From Pseudolabrys sp. (lineage in GTDB: Bacteria; Pseudomonadota; Alphaproteobacteria; Rhizobiales; Xanthobacteraceae), in contig JAHCKG010000034.1 in NCBI GenBank assembly GCA_026125895.1, positions 1 to 44,944 on the forward strand: a stretch of DNA of 44,944 nucleotides, read 5' to 3'. The stretch's first letter is position 1. Each line of letters opens with the position of its first letter. Below are positions 24,196 through 32,403 of the stretch, in pieces. The translations under genes and the position numbers were made by a program. The notes below the pieces were generated by a model that worked only from the letters and a program-made list of their open reading frames with translations, had not been told where the DNA came from and did no database searches.

Positions 24196-25415
24196 CGTTG
24201 CCGTGCCTCCAGCCAGGCCTGCACGCTGGCGAGATCCTTGTCGCCGCGACCGGAGAGATTGACCACCATCAGGTGATCCTTCGGCAGCTTCGGCGCCAGA
24301 TCGATCACGCGCGCCAGCGCATGCGCCGGCTCCAGCGCCGGGATGATGCCCTCGAGCTGGCTGCACAGCTGGAACGCCGCGACCGCTTCCTCGTCGGTCG
24401 CCGACAGGAATTTCACGCGACCCATGTCGCCCAGCCAGGCGTGCTCGGGGCCGATGCCGGGGTAATCGAGGCCGGCGGAAATCGAATGCGCTTCGATGAT
24501 CTGGCCGTCGTCGTCCATCAGCAAGTAGGTACGGTTGCCGTGTAGCACGCCGGGGCGGCCGCCGGTGACGGAGGCCGCATGCTGACCCGACGGAATGCCG
24601 TGGCCGGCCGCTTCGACGCCGTAGATTTCGACCGACCGATCGTCGAGGAACGGATGAAACAGCCCCATCGCATTGGATCCGCCGCCGATGCAGGCGATGA
24701 GCGAATCCGGCAGGCGGCCCTCGAGCTCCTGCATCTGTGTGCGCGTCTCGTTGCCGATGATGCACTGGAAGTCGCGCACCATCGCCGGATAAGGATGCGG
24801 ACCGGCGACCGTGCCGATGCAGTAGAACGTGTCGCTGACATTGGTGACCCAGTCGCGCAACGCCTCGTTCATCGCGTCCTTGAGCGTTGCCGAACCGGAC
24901 GTGACGGGGCGCACTTCGGCGCCCAGCATCTTCATGCGCAGCACGTTGGGCTGCTGCCGCTCGACGTCCACCGCGCCCATGTAGACGATGCAGGGCAGGC
25001 CGAACTTGGCGCAAAGCGTCGCGGTGGCGACGCCGTGCATGCCGGCGCCCGTTTCGGCGATGATGCGCTTCTTGCCCATGCGCTGCGCCAGCATGATCTG
25101 GCCGGTGACGTTGTTCACCTTGTGCGCGCCGGTATGGTTGAGGTCTTCGCGCTTGAAGTAAATCTTGGCGCCGCCGAGTTTCTGCGTCAGCCGCTCGGCA
25201 AAATACAAAGGCGACGGCCGGCCGACATAATGCGACAGATAGGCGTCCATCTCCTTCTTGAACGCCGGATCGGCCTTGGCTTCGTTGTAGGCCTTCTCGA
25301 GATCGAGGATCAGCGGCATCAGCGTCTCGGCGACGAAGCGGCCACCATAGATGCCGAAATGGCCGCGCTCGTCGGGCCCCGTGCGGAAGGAATTGGGCTG
25401 CTGCTGTACGGTCAT
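24192..25415 (-). CDS. trpB: Tryptophan synthase beta subunit
   Basis: A 407-residue pyridoxal-phosphate enzyme that condenses indole with serine to give tryptophan. The PLP Lys is in [35 protein letters not shown] carries the catalytic Glu, [17 protein letters not shown] the phosphate-binding Gly-rich loop, and [13 protein letters not shown] the C-terminal motif. Length and order (trpF, trpB, then trpA) are typical. The stop overlaps the start of the inserted membrane-protein gene instead of trpA. Confidence 0.97.
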   Translation of the reverse strand: MTVQQQPNSFRTGPDERGHFGIYGGRFVAETLMPLILDLEKAYNEAKADPAFKKEMDAYLSHYVGRPSPLYFAERLTQKLGGAKIYFKREDLNHTGAHKVNNVTGQIMLAQRMGKKRIIAETGAGMHGVATATLCAKFGLPCIVYMGAVDVERQQPNVLRMKMLGAEVRPVTSGSATLKDAMNEALRDWVTNVSDTFYCIGTVAGPHPYPAMVRDFQCIIGNETRTQMQELEGRLPDSLIACIGGGSNAMGLFHPFLDDRSVEIYGVEAAGHGIPSGQHAASVTGGRPGVLHGNRTYLLMDDDGQIIEAHSISAGLDYPGIGPEHAWLGDMGRVKFLSATDEEAVAAFQLCSQLEGIIPALEPAHALARVIDLAPKLPKDHLMVVNLSGRGDKDLASVQAWLEARQR

Positions 25416-25445
25416 CCTATTTTTTCCCTTGGCGCGACCCAGTAC

Positions 25446-25552
25446 CCGTCATCCTGAGGTGCGAGCCGCTGAAGGCGGCGAGCCTCGAAGGATCGACGGC
25501 CCGGGCTGTCATCCTTCGAGGCGCGGCTTCGCCGCGCACCTCAGGATGACGG
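25446..25552. repeat. Dispersed palindromic repeat, family C copy 1
   Basis: The arms CCGTCATCCTGAGGTGCG (25446-25463) and CGCACCTCAGGATGACGG (25535-25552) are perfectly complementary. Inner hairpins flank CGAAGGATCGACGGCCCGGG. A second copy lies at 28246-28349. This one separates trpF from trpB. Confidence 0.8.
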
Positions 25553-25577
25553 TTTGAGGCGGTGATTGCGAGCGTGC

Positions 25578-26246
25578 TCATGCGCTCACCTTTTCAAGCG
25601 CGGCATCGGCGGCGCGGGCCGCGCGGATGAAGGCTCTGATCTTGTCGGGGTCCTTCTCGCCGGGCGCGCGTTCGACACCGGACGACACATCGACGCCGGG
25701 TGCGCGCGTGATGCGCAGCGCCTCAGTGACATTTCTGGCATCGAGGCCGCCCGACAACATGAACGGCACCGCCGGTTTGATGCCAGCCAGCAAATTCCAG
25801 TCGAACGGCACGCCAAGACCGCCGGGCCTTGTCGCGTCTTGCGGCGGCCGCGCGTCGAACAGCAGGCGGTCGGCGACCTTGTCGTATTCGCGGATCGGCG
25901 ACAGGTCGGCGCGCGTCGCAATCGGCAGCGCCTTCATCACGGGCAGGCCGAAGCGCGAGCGCACCACGGCCACCCGGTCCGGCGTTTCGTCGCCGTGAAG
26001 CTGCAGCATGTCCGGCTTGAGCGCCGCGACGATGGCGGCGAGGGTGTCGTTATTGGCGTTGACGGTGAGCGCGACCTTGGCGGCGCGGCCCTGGGCCCGC
26101 TCGCCGAGCAGACGCGCCGCTTCGAGGCCGAGATTGCGCGGGCTCGGCGGAAAAAACACGAAGCCGACCTGATCGGCGCCGGATTCGATCGCCACATCAA
26201 GAGCTTCGGAAGTGCGCAGGCCGCAGATTTTGACGGTCAGTGCCAT
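25578..26246 (-). CDS. trpF: Phosphoribosylanthranilate isomerase
   Basis: A 222-residue TIM-barrel enzyme of tryptophan synthesis (Amadori rearrangement of phosphoribosylanthranilate). It starts MALTVKICGLRTSEALDVAI, with the catalytic Cys in KICG. GADQVGFVFFPPSPRNL, MLQLHGDETPDRV, MLSGGLDARNV (catalytic Asp) and GVDVSSGVERAPGEKD are all canonical. The ATG at 26246 gives the standard N-terminus; a longer in-frame extension overlaps lapA and is unlikely. It is the first trp gene of the cluster, separated from trpB by a palindromic repeat. Confidence 0.96.
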   Translation of the reverse strand: MALTVKICGLRTSEALDVAIESGADQVGFVFFPPSPRNLGLEAARLLGERAQGRAAKVALTVNANNDTLAAIVAALKPDMLQLHGDETPDRVAVVRSRFGLPVMKALPIATRADLSPIREYDKVADRLLFDARPPQDATRPGGLGVPFDWNLLAGIKPAVPFMLSGGLDARNVTEALRITRAPGVDVSSGVERAPGEKDPDKIRAFIRAARAADAALEKVSA

Positions 26247-26316
26247 GATCCCGCGGGTTCTAGCGCCTAATCCGCGCCGCCGCAAAGGACCAAAAAGGCG
26301 TCGCCGGGGCCGCGGC

Positions 26317-26733
26317 TCAGGGCGTGGGCGGGGCGATGGCCGGGGTCGTCGCCAGCCGGTCGCGGTCGCGCTGGGCCATGGCAACCTCGCGAGCCGCCGC
26401 CTCGGCGGCCGAGGCGCGCTGTGTCTCGGTGACCAGGCGCTCGCGCACGGCCGAGAGTTCCTGCAGCAGGCGGCGGTTGTCGCCGTCGAGTTTGCGCGCG
26501 GCGCGGCGCCAGTGCGCCTGGCGCAGCCAGGCGGCGGCGCCGCCAACCATGACGCCAAGGATCACCAGGACGAAGATCAGCACGAACAGCGGCACCGTCG
26601 CCGCATAAGCCGGGTTCGCTGACGAGAACGGGTCGAACGACACGGTGACGCCGTGCCGGTTCGCCACGGCGAAGGCGATGATGATCGCGGCCAGCGGCAG
26701 CAGAATGACGAGCGTGACGATCTTGCGGAGCAT
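26317..26733 (-). CDS. LapA (DUF1049) domain inner-membrane protein
   Basis: A 138-residue protein with two membrane segments, MLRKIVTLVILLPLAAIIIA (residues 1-20) and VPLFVLIFVLVILGVMVGGA (near 47-66). Between them is the family motif ANRHGVTVSFDPFS. A C-terminal helical, coiled-coil-prone cytosolic region follows (RRLLQELSAVRERLVTETQR). LapA-domain proteins (lipopolysaccharide assembly protein A) act in envelope biogenesis in enterobacteria; the role in alphaproteobacteria is unproven. Its place between ihfB and trpF is the usual one in this order. The ATG at 26733 was chosen over 26769 because it starts the first membrane helix, as in relatives. Confidence 0.85.
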   Translation of the reverse strand: MLRKIVTLVILLPLAAIIIAFAVANRHGVTVSFDPFSSANPAYAATVPLFVLIFVLVILGVMVGGAAAWLRQAHWRRAARKLDGDNRRLLQELSAVRERLVTETQRASAAEAAAREVAMAQRDRDRLATTPAIAPPTP

Positions 26734-26789
26734 GACGGTCTTATAACGCACGAGGCGCGAAGCTGTCACACGCCTGCGCCAGACTTTGT

Positions 26790-26883
26790 GTCATACCCCG
26801 CGAAGGCGGGGTATCCAGCGCTTGACACAATAACGCTCAGCAGATCCGGAAGGGCTGGATCGCCCGCCTTCGCGGGCGATGAC
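26790..26883. repeat. Dispersed palindromic repeat, family A-like copy 3
   Basis: GTCATACCCCGCGAAGGCGG, then GGTATCCAGCG, is mirrored by CTGGATCGCCCGCC, then TTCGCGGGCGATGAC. The layout (CCCGCGAAGGCGGG stem plus a CCAG/CTGG core) matches the other family A copies, but the ends are GTCAT/ATGAC rather than CCGCT/AGCGG. It lies between ihfB and lapA. Confidence 0.7.
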
Positions 26884-26890
26884 GAGACCC

Positions 26891-27220
26891 TCAATCGCTG
26901 TCGTCTTCGTCGTCCGCCATGTCGGGGTGGGCGCCGCCGTCGAGCTTGTTGAGACGCTCGCGCATTTCCTTGCCGGTCTTGAAGAACGGTACCGACTTCT
27001 GCTCGACCGAGACATGCGCGCCGGTGCGCGGGTTGCGGCCGGTGCGGGCCGGCCGGTGCTTGACCGAAAACGCCCCAAAACCGCGCAATTCGACGCGGTC
27101 GCCCTGCGCCATGGCGCCGGTGATCTCGTTGAGGATGGCGTTGACGATGTTCTCGACGTCGCGCTGATAGAGATGCGGGTTTTGAGCCGCGATGCGTTGC
27201 ACCAGCTCGGATTTGATCAT
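26891..27220 (-). CDS. ihfB: Integration host factor subunit beta
   Basis: A 109-residue HU/IHF-family DNA-bending protein. It starts [20 protein letters not shown] and has [20 protein letters not shown] and the beta-arm segment [20 protein letters not shown] with NPRTG, the minor-groove-intercalating Pro turn. The C-terminal extension [14 protein letters not shown] is acidic, as is common in alphaproteobacterial IhfB. It pairs with IhfA encoded elsewhere. GGGG lies about 5 bases before the ATG. It is downstream of rpsA and sppA; an rpsA-ihfB neighbourhood is widely conserved. Confidence 0.96.
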   Translation of the reverse strand: MIKSELVQRIAAQNPHLYQRDVENIVNAILNEITGAMAQGDRVELRGFGAFSVKHRPARTGRNPRTGAHVSVEQKSVPFFKTGKEMRERLNKLDGGAHPDMADDEDDSD

Positions 27221-27246
27221 GGAACCCCGCCTCTACCCTTGGCCGC

Positions 27247-28221
27247 TCAATTGGAGGCCGAAGGGTGCCAAAGCGCTAACAGCCCGTCAAGATTGAGTCT
27301 TTCGACCGCCCCGGCCCCCGCCCAGGTCTCCACCCGGCGCGCCAGCACCGAAAGACCCGCCGCATCGAAGCCCCAGGCGGCGACGTGGAGGAAAGACAGT
27401 TCCTTGAAGCGCGGCTCGAGCGAGTAATCGCGCACCCGCGTACCCGCAGGCACCTTCTTTTCCTTCTCCAGCCAGGCGATGGCGGTGCGCTCGTTGCCGA
27501 GCTGGTCCACCAGCTTGAGCGGCACGCCTTGCCGGCCGGTGAAAACACGGCCGTCCGCGACCTTGGTCAATTCGGCGTCGTCGAGCTTGCGCCGCGTCTG
27601 CACCAGATTCTTGAACCAGGCGTAGGAGTCCTGCACCACGGCGTCGATCGCGGCCCGTGCCTCTGGGCTGGTCGGCTCGAAGCCGTTCGGCGCCGCCTTC
27701 AGCGGCGAGGATTTGATCTCCTCGACCTTGATGCCGATGGTCTTCAGCACCTCGCTGAAGTTGGGAAACTGGAACAGCACGCCGATCGACCCGACCAGCG
27801 AGGTGTCGTGGGCGATGATGTGGTCGGAGGCGAGCGCGGCGATATAGGCGCCGGAGGCGGCGAGACCGTCGACCACAACGACCATCGGCTTCTTGGCCTG
27901 GAGGTTGCGCAACGCGTCGTAAAGCTGCTCCGAGCCGGCGGTGGTGCCGCCCGGTGAGTCGAGATGGACGATGACCGCCTTGGCGTGCGAGCGGCCGAGC
28001 CGCTCCAGCGCCTCGACGCGGTCCTGGTTGCCGCGGATCAGCCCCTGGATACGGATGCGGGCGATGGCGTCGTCGCCCGGCTTGATGCCGGAGCCCGGCG
28101 TCAGCATGGCGACGCCGATACCGACGGCAGCGATAACGATGACCAGCGCGGCCACGCGCCAGAAGGTCAGCTTGCGCCGCAGGCGGCGGCGATCGACGAT
28201 GGCATCGGCATCGAGGGACAT
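27247..28221 (-). CDS. sppA: Signal peptide peptidase SppA (S49 family protease)
   Basis: A 324-residue membrane-anchored serine protease that clears cleaved signal peptides. An N-terminal anchor spans about 23-42 (VAALVIVIAAVGIGVAML). The S49 core has VIVHLDSPGGTTAGSEQLYD, the nucleophile Ser in VVVDGLAASGAYIAALASDH, and the catalytic Lys region GIKVEEIKSSPLKAAPNGFE. Length fits the short, single-domain SppA that works as a ring-shaped oligomer rather than the 67-kDa E. coli form. It lies 26 bases before ihfB on the same strand and may be cotranscribed with it. Confidence 0.93.
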   Translation of the reverse strand: MSLDADAIVDRRRLRRKLTFWRVAALVIVIAAVGIGVAMLTPGSGIKPGDDAIARIRIQGLIRGNQDRVEALERLGRSHAKAVIVHLDSPGGTTAGSEQLYDALRNLQAKKPMVVVVDGLAASGAYIAALASDHIIAHDTSLVGSIGVLFQFPNFSEVLKTIGIKVEEIKSSPLKAAPNGFEPTSPEARAAIDAVVQDSYAWFKNLVQTRRKLDDAELTKVADGRVFTGRQGVPLKLVDQLGNERTAIAWLEKEKKVPAGTRVRDYSLEPRFKELSFLHVAAWGFDAAGLSVLARRVETWAGAGAVERLNLDGLLALWHPSASN

Positions 28222-28245
28222 GGTTTAGGTCCTCATCAGACCCGG

Positions 28246-28349
28246 CCCGTCATCCTGAGGTGCTCGGCCGAAGGCCGAGCCGCGAAGGATGGACGCCCGG
28301 GCCGCTCATCCTTCGAGGCTCGCTGGCGCTCGCTCCTCAGGATGACGGG
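28246..28349. repeat. Dispersed palindromic repeat, family C copy 2
   Basis: CCCGTCATCCTGAGG (from 28246) is mirrored by CCTCAGGATGACGGG (to 28349), with GAAGGATGGACGCCCGGGCC in the centre. The outer arms match the copy at 25446-25552, while the inner hairpins differ. It lies between rpsA and sppA. Confidence 0.8.
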
Positions 28350-28390
28350 TAACTGCTGCCGCCCTTTTACCTGACGGATCGGGAGCCGCC

Positions 28391-28423
28391 AAAGAAAAAC
28401 CCCGGGGCTTGTGGCCCCGGGGT
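28391..28423 (-). terminator. Rho-independent terminator of rpsA
   Basis: On the minus strand ACCCCGGGGC and GCCCCGGGGT form a 10-bp perfect stem (28423-28414 with 28408-28399) around CACAA and run into TTTTTCTTT. It lies about 33 bases past the rpsA stop. Confidence 0.9.
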
Positions 28424-28455
28424 CTTAGCCGTTCCGCTTTTAGAAAGCGGAAACC

Positions 28456-30168
28456 TTACTCGGCCTTTTCATCGCGCTGCTTGAGGGCGGCGCCGAGGAT
28501 GTCGCCGAGCGACGCACCCGAATCGGCCGAGCCATACTGCGCCATGGCTTCCTTCTCTTCGGCCACTTCCAGCGCCTTGATCGAGACGCCGATCTTGTGG
28601 GTCTTGCGGTCGAACTGGGTGACGCGGGCGTCAACCTTCTGACCGACCGAGAAGCGCTCCGGCCGCTGATCGGCGCGCTCGCGCGCGAGATCGGCACGAC
28701 GGATGAAGGCGACGAGATCGGTATCGACGATCTTCACGTCGATGCCGCCGTCCTTGATCTCGATGACTTCGCAGGTCACCACCGAGCCCTTCTTCATTTC
28801 GCCCGCAGCGCCGGACGCCATCGGATCGCCGGCGAGCTGCTTGATGCCGAGCGAAATGCGCTCCTTCTCGACATCGACGTCGAGCACCTGGGCCTTGACC
28901 ATGTCGCCTTTGTTGTACTCGTCGATCACCTGCTCGCCCGGACGCTTCCAGTCCAGATCCGAGAGGTGGACCATGCCGTCGACGTCGCCGTCGAGGCCGA
29001 GGAACAGGCCGAATTCGGTCTTGTTCTTGACTTCGCCTTCGACGATCGAACCCGGCGGGTGCGCCTCGACGAACACTTCCCACGGATTGCGCATGGTCTG
29101 CTTGAGACCGAGCGAAATGCGGCGCTTGACCGGATCGACTTCGAGGATCTGCACTTCGACTTCCTGCGAGGTCGAGACGATCTTGCCGGGGTGCACGTTC
29201 TTCTTGGTCCACGACATTTCCGACACGTGGATCAGGCCTTCGATGCCCGGCTCCAGTTCGACGAACGCGCCGTAGTCGGTGATGTTGGTGACGCGGCCCT
29301 TGAACTTGGCCTGCACCGGGTACTTGGCCTCGATGCCCTGCCACGGATCGTCGAGCAGCTGCTTCATGCCGAGCGAGATGCGGTGCGTCTCGTGGTTGAT
29401 CTTGATGATCTTGACCTTCACCTGCTGACCGATGTTGAGCACTTCGGTCGGGTGATTGACTCTGCGCCACGCGATGTCGGTGACGTGCAGCAGGCCGTCG
29501 ATGCCGCCGAGATCAACGAACGCACCGTAATCGGTGATGTTCTTGACCACGCCGTCGATGACCTGACCCTCTTCGAGGTTCTGCACCAGCTCCTGGCGCT
29601 GTTCGGCGCGGGTCTCTTCGAGCACGGTGCGGCGCGACACGACGATGTTGCCGCGGCGGCGATCCATCTTGAGGATCTGGAACTGCTGCTGATTGTTCAT
29701 CAGCGGCGTGACGTCGCGGATCGGACGGATGTCCACCTGGCTGCGCGGCAGGAAGGCCACGGCGCCGTCGAGGTCGACGGTGAAGCCGCCCTTGACCTGG
29801 TTGAAGATGACGCCCGACACCTTTTCGTTGGCGTTGAAGCTCTTCTCGAGCTTGCCCCAGCTCTCCTCGCGGCGCGCCTTGTCGCGCGACAGCACGGCTT
29901 CACCCAGCGCGTTCTCGACGCGCTCGAGATAAACCTCGACCTCGTCGCCGACCTTCAGATCGGCCTGGCGGCCCGGCGCGGCGAACTCGCGCATCGCGAC
30001 GCGGCCTTCGGTCTTGGCGCCGACGTCGATGACGGCCATGTCCTTTTCGATGCCGACGATCTTGCCCGTGACGACGGTGCCTTCCTGCGGGCTGCCGTGG
30101 TTGAACGACTCTTCGAGCATCGCGGCGAAATCTTCACGCGAGGGATTCTGAGCGGTAGCTGTGGCCAT
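28456..30168 (-). CDS. rpsA: 30S ribosomal protein S1
   Basis: A 570-residue protein with six S1 RNA-binding repeats that helps the 30S subunit unfold and bind mRNA. It starts MATATAQNPSREDFAAMLEE. Repeats are visible as GTVVTGKIVGIEKDMAVIDV, VDGVVKNITDYGAFVDLGGI, FKGRVTNITDYGAFVELEPG, VEGEVKNKTEFGLFLGLDGD and later copies, typically with HVSEMSW-type segments. It ends GASLGDILGAALKQRDEKAE, the usual alphaproteobacterial tail. AGGAGA lies about 6 bases before the ATG at 30168. cmk normally lies directly upstream of rpsA; here they are about 4.9 kb apart. Confidence 0.97.
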   Translation of the reverse strand: MATATAQNPSREDFAAMLEESFNHGSPQEGTVVTGKIVGIEKDMAVIDVGAKTEGRVAMREFAAPGRQADLKVGDEVEVYLERVENALGEAVLSRDKARREESWGKLEKSFNANEKVSGVIFNQVKGGFTVDLDGAVAFLPRSQVDIRPIRDVTPLMNNQQQFQILKMDRRRGNIVVSRRTVLEETRAEQRQELVQNLEEGQVIDGVVKNITDYGAFVDLGGIDGLLHVTDIAWRRVNHPTEVLNIGQQVKVKIIKINHETHRISLGMKQLLDDPWQGIEAKYPVQAKFKGRVTNITDYGAFVELEPGIEGLIHVSEMSWTKKNVHPGKIVSTSQEVEVQILEVDPVKRRISLGLKQTMRNPWEVFVEAHPPGSIVEGEVKNKTEFGLFLGLDGDVDGMVHLSDLDWKRPGEQVIDEYNKGDMVKAQVLDVDVEKERISLGIKQLAGDPMASGAAGEMKKGSVVTCEVIEIKDGGIDVKIVDTDLVAFIRRADLARERADQRPERFSVGQKVDARVTQFDRKTHKIGVSIKALEVAEEKEAMAQYGSADSGASLGDILGAALKQRDEKAE

Positions 30169-30438
30169 GTAGTCTCCTGTTGCCTGCGCCGGTGTTTGAT
30201 GATGGCGTTCCGCCCGCACGGGCCGAATGTCTGGCACGACGTTCGGCGACTATCCGCGCGAAGACGGACAGCCGGCGCTCATGCCGTACGGTCGGAACGA
30301 TGGATCGATGTTCGCGGCGCGCTTGCACGTCGAAACACGAGCGGGGCTTTTGTCCTCCAACAGCGAGGGGCGGTTCGTATCGCACCCTCGGCCCGCTCGG
30401 GATGCCTCGACGCTGAAAGAAGCGGCCCGAATGGGGGC
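30169..30438 (-). other. Long 5' leader of rpsA
   Basis: No gene is seen on either strand between rpsA and cysH (30169-30679). From the predicted promoter at 30439-30467, the rpsA transcript would carry a leader of roughly 260 bases. Short complementary blocks such as GCCGAA and TTCGGC occur near 30220-30265. S1 synthesis is autoregulated through the leader in E. coli; whether the same holds here cannot be judged by eye. Confidence 0.4.
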
Positions 30439-30467
30439 GATATAGCGAAGGCCCGGTGTGGCGGCAA
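30439..30467 (-). promoter_or_regulatory. Promoter of rpsA
   Basis: On the minus strand TTGCCG (30467-30462), a 17-base spacer and TATATC (30444-30439) form a good sigma-70-type promoter that directs transcription toward rpsA. Confidence 0.5.
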
Positions 30468-30634
30468 GTCGTGCGCGAGCCGCCACACGCGCCGCGGCGA
30501 GCCGGCTTGCCCGGCGGCCGGTGCGCCGGCGGACGCGGCATTCCGCGCCGCACCAAACCGGTGAAACTTTTTCGTCCCAAATGCTGGATCGGGAGCAAAA
30601 TATCACAAATTGAGCCGGTATTCTTGCGGAAAAC

Positions 30635-30647
30635 GAATAAGTTATTC
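30635..30647. promoter_or_regulatory. Palindrome GAATAAGTTATTC upstream of cysH
   Basis: A perfect 13-base odd palindrome (6-bp arms around a G) in an AT-rich pocket, 32 bases before the cysH start. It is placed where a repressor of the cys operon would bind. The binding protein is unknown. Confidence 0.35.
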
Positions 30648-30679
30648 TATCTGGGGGTGAAATCACCGAGTTTCCCGCC

Positions 30680-31477
30680 ATGTCCCCCAGCGTTTCCGCT
30701 CTCAAGGCCCTCCCGGTTTCCGACGACCGGGAGGCGGTTGTCGCCCACCTCAACGCCATCGCCGGCGGCCTCGACCTCCCCGGCCGCCTCAAGGCCGCCC
30801 GCGCGGCGCTCGCCGGCAAACTCACCTTCACCACCAGTTTCGGCCTCGAGGATCAGGCCATCGCCCACGCCATTCTCGACCAGGGCCTCGATATCGATCT
30901 CGTCACCCTCGACACCGGCCGGCTGTTCCAGGAAACCCACGACGTCTGGGCCGCGACCGAAGCGCGCTACGGCGTGCGTATCCGCGCCGTCGCGCCGGAA
31001 GCGAGCGCCGTCGCCGCGCTGCTCGCCGACCAGGGCGCCAACGGCTTTCGCAATTCCGTCGCGGCGCGGCAGGACTGCTGCCATGTGCGCAAGGTGCTGC
31101 CGCTGAAGGCGGCGCTCGATGGCGCGCAAGGCTGGATCACCGGGCTGCGCGCCGATCAGTCCGCGCACCGCGCCGCGGTCCCCTTCGCCGCGATCGACGC
31201 CGAACGCGGCCTTATCAAGATCAATCCGCTCTACGACTGGACGCGCGACGACGCCGTCGCCTTCACGCGCCAGCACGCCGTGCCGGTCAACGAGTTGCAC
31301 GGCCGCGGCTTCCTCTCCATCGGCTGCGCGCCTTGCACGCGCGCCGTCCAACCGGGCGAACCGGAACGCGCCGGCCGCTGGTGGTGGGAAGACGAAGGCA
31401 AGAATGAATGCGGCCTGCATGCCAATCCGCTGCATCTGGCCGCCCGCGCCAAATTCAAAGAAGCCCAACATTCATGA
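30680..31477 (+). CDS. cysH: Adenylyl-sulfate (APS) reductase, [4Fe-4S] type
   Basis: A 265-residue thioredoxin-dependent reductase that converts APS to sulfite in cysteine synthesis. [20 protein letters not shown] is the P-loop-like ATP-pyrophosphatase-fold entry, and [16 protein letters not shown] follows. The paired cysteines DCCHVRK and IGCAPCTRA hold the iron-sulfur cluster that separates plant-type APS reductases from PAPS reductases. The catalytic Cys is in KNECGLH. Use of APS fits the absence of an APS kinase here. It is the first gene of cysHDN; cysD starts inside its stop (ATGA). No strong ribosome-binding site precedes the ATG. Confidence 0.95.
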   Translation: MSPSVSALKALPVSDDREAVVAHLNAIAGGLDLPGRLKAARAALAGKLTFTTSFGLEDQAIAHAILDQGLDIDLVTLDTGRLFQETHDVWAATEARYGVRIRAVAPEASAVAALLADQGANGFRNSVAARQDCCHVRKVLPLKAALDGAQGWITGLRADQSAHRAAVPFAAIDAERGLIKINPLYDWTRDDAVAFTRQHAVPVNELHGRGFLSIGCAPCTRAVQPGEPERAGRWWWEDEGKNECGLHANPLHLAARAKFKEAQHS

Positions 31478-32403
31478 ACGACATCACCTTCACCACCGCG
31501 CAGGCGCGTTCGAGCTATCTCGACCAGCTCGAGGCCGAGAGCATTCACATCATGCGCGAGACGGTCGCCGAGACCGACAAGCCGGTGATGCTCTATTCGA
31601 TCGGCAAGGACTCCTCGGTGCTGCTGCATCTGGCGCAGAAAGCGTTCTATCCCGGCAAGCTGCCCTTCCCGGTGCTGCACGTCGATACGACGTGGAAATT
31701 CCGCGAGATGATCGAGTTTCGCGATGCGCGCGCGAAGGAGCTCGGCCTCGATCTCATCGTTTACATCAACCAGGACGGCGTGAAGCGCGGGATCGGCCCG
31801 TTCACCCACGGCTCCGAACTGCACACCGACGTCATGAAGACGCAGGCCTTGCGCCAGGCACTCGATCTGTATGCCTTCGACGCCGCCATCGGCGGGGCGC
31901 GCCGCGACGAGGACAAGTCCCGCGCCAAGGAGCGCATTTTCTCGTTCCGCAACGCGCATCACCGCTGGGACCCGAAGCGCCAGCGCCCGGAGCCGTGGCG
32001 GCTGTTCAACGCCGAGAAGCGCAAGGGCGAGAGCATCCGCGTCTTCCCGCTGTCGAACTGGACCGAGCTCGACATCTGGCTCTACATCCTGCGCGAAAAC
32101 ATCCCGGTCGTGCCGCTCTACTTCGCCAAGCCGCGCCCGGTGGTGTCGCGCGGCGGCACGCTGATCATGGCCGATGACGAGCGCCTGCCGCTCGAGCCCG
32201 GCGAGCAGCCGCAGCTTCGCAATGTGCGCTTCCGCACGCTCGGCTGCTACCCGCTGACCGGCGCCGTGGAATCCACCGCCGCCACGCTCGACGACATCAT
32301 CCGCGAGACGCTCGACAGCCGTTTCTCCGAACGGGCCGGCCGCATCATCGACAAGGACGGCGCGGCGTCGATGGAACGCAAGAAGCAGGAAGGCTACTTC
32401 TGA
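31474..32403 (+). CDS. cysD: Sulfate adenylyltransferase subunit 2
   Basis: A 309-residue catalytic subunit of ATP sulfurylase, which forms APS from sulfate and ATP. The PP-loop [20 protein letters not shown] is clear. [40 protein letters not shown] and [15 protein letters not shown] are family-typical, and the C-terminus [14 protein letters not shown] is the standard ending. The ATG overlaps the cysH stop, and its TGA shares one base with the cysN ATG, so all three are translationally coupled. Energy for the reaction comes from GTP hydrolysis by CysN. Confidence 0.97.
   Translation: MNDITFTTAQARSSYLDQLEAESIHIMRETVAETDKPVMLYSIGKDSSVLLHLAQKAFYPGKLPFPVLHVDTTWKFREMIEFRDARAKELGLDLIVYINQDGVKRGIGPFTHGSELHTDVMKTQALRQALDLYAFDAAIGGARRDEDKSRAKERIFSFRNAHHRWDPKRQRPEPWRLFNAEKRKGESIRVFPLSNWTELDIWLYILRENIPVVPLYFAKPRPVVSRGGTLIMADDERLPLEPGEQPQLRNVRFRTLGCYPLTGAVESTAATLDDIIRETLDSRFSERAGRIIDKDGAASMERKKQEGYF

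Noticed and set aside
23731-25014. A 427-codon reading of the inserted membrane-protein gene that extends back through trpB
   Set aside because: The upstream part is in a shadow frame of trpB. The ATG at 24195 has a GGAGG ribosome-binding site and gives the only sensible protein.
19029-28349. Dispersed repeats considered as CRISPR or insertion sequences
   Set aside because: The copies are palindromic, far apart and without spacers, cas genes or transposase genes.
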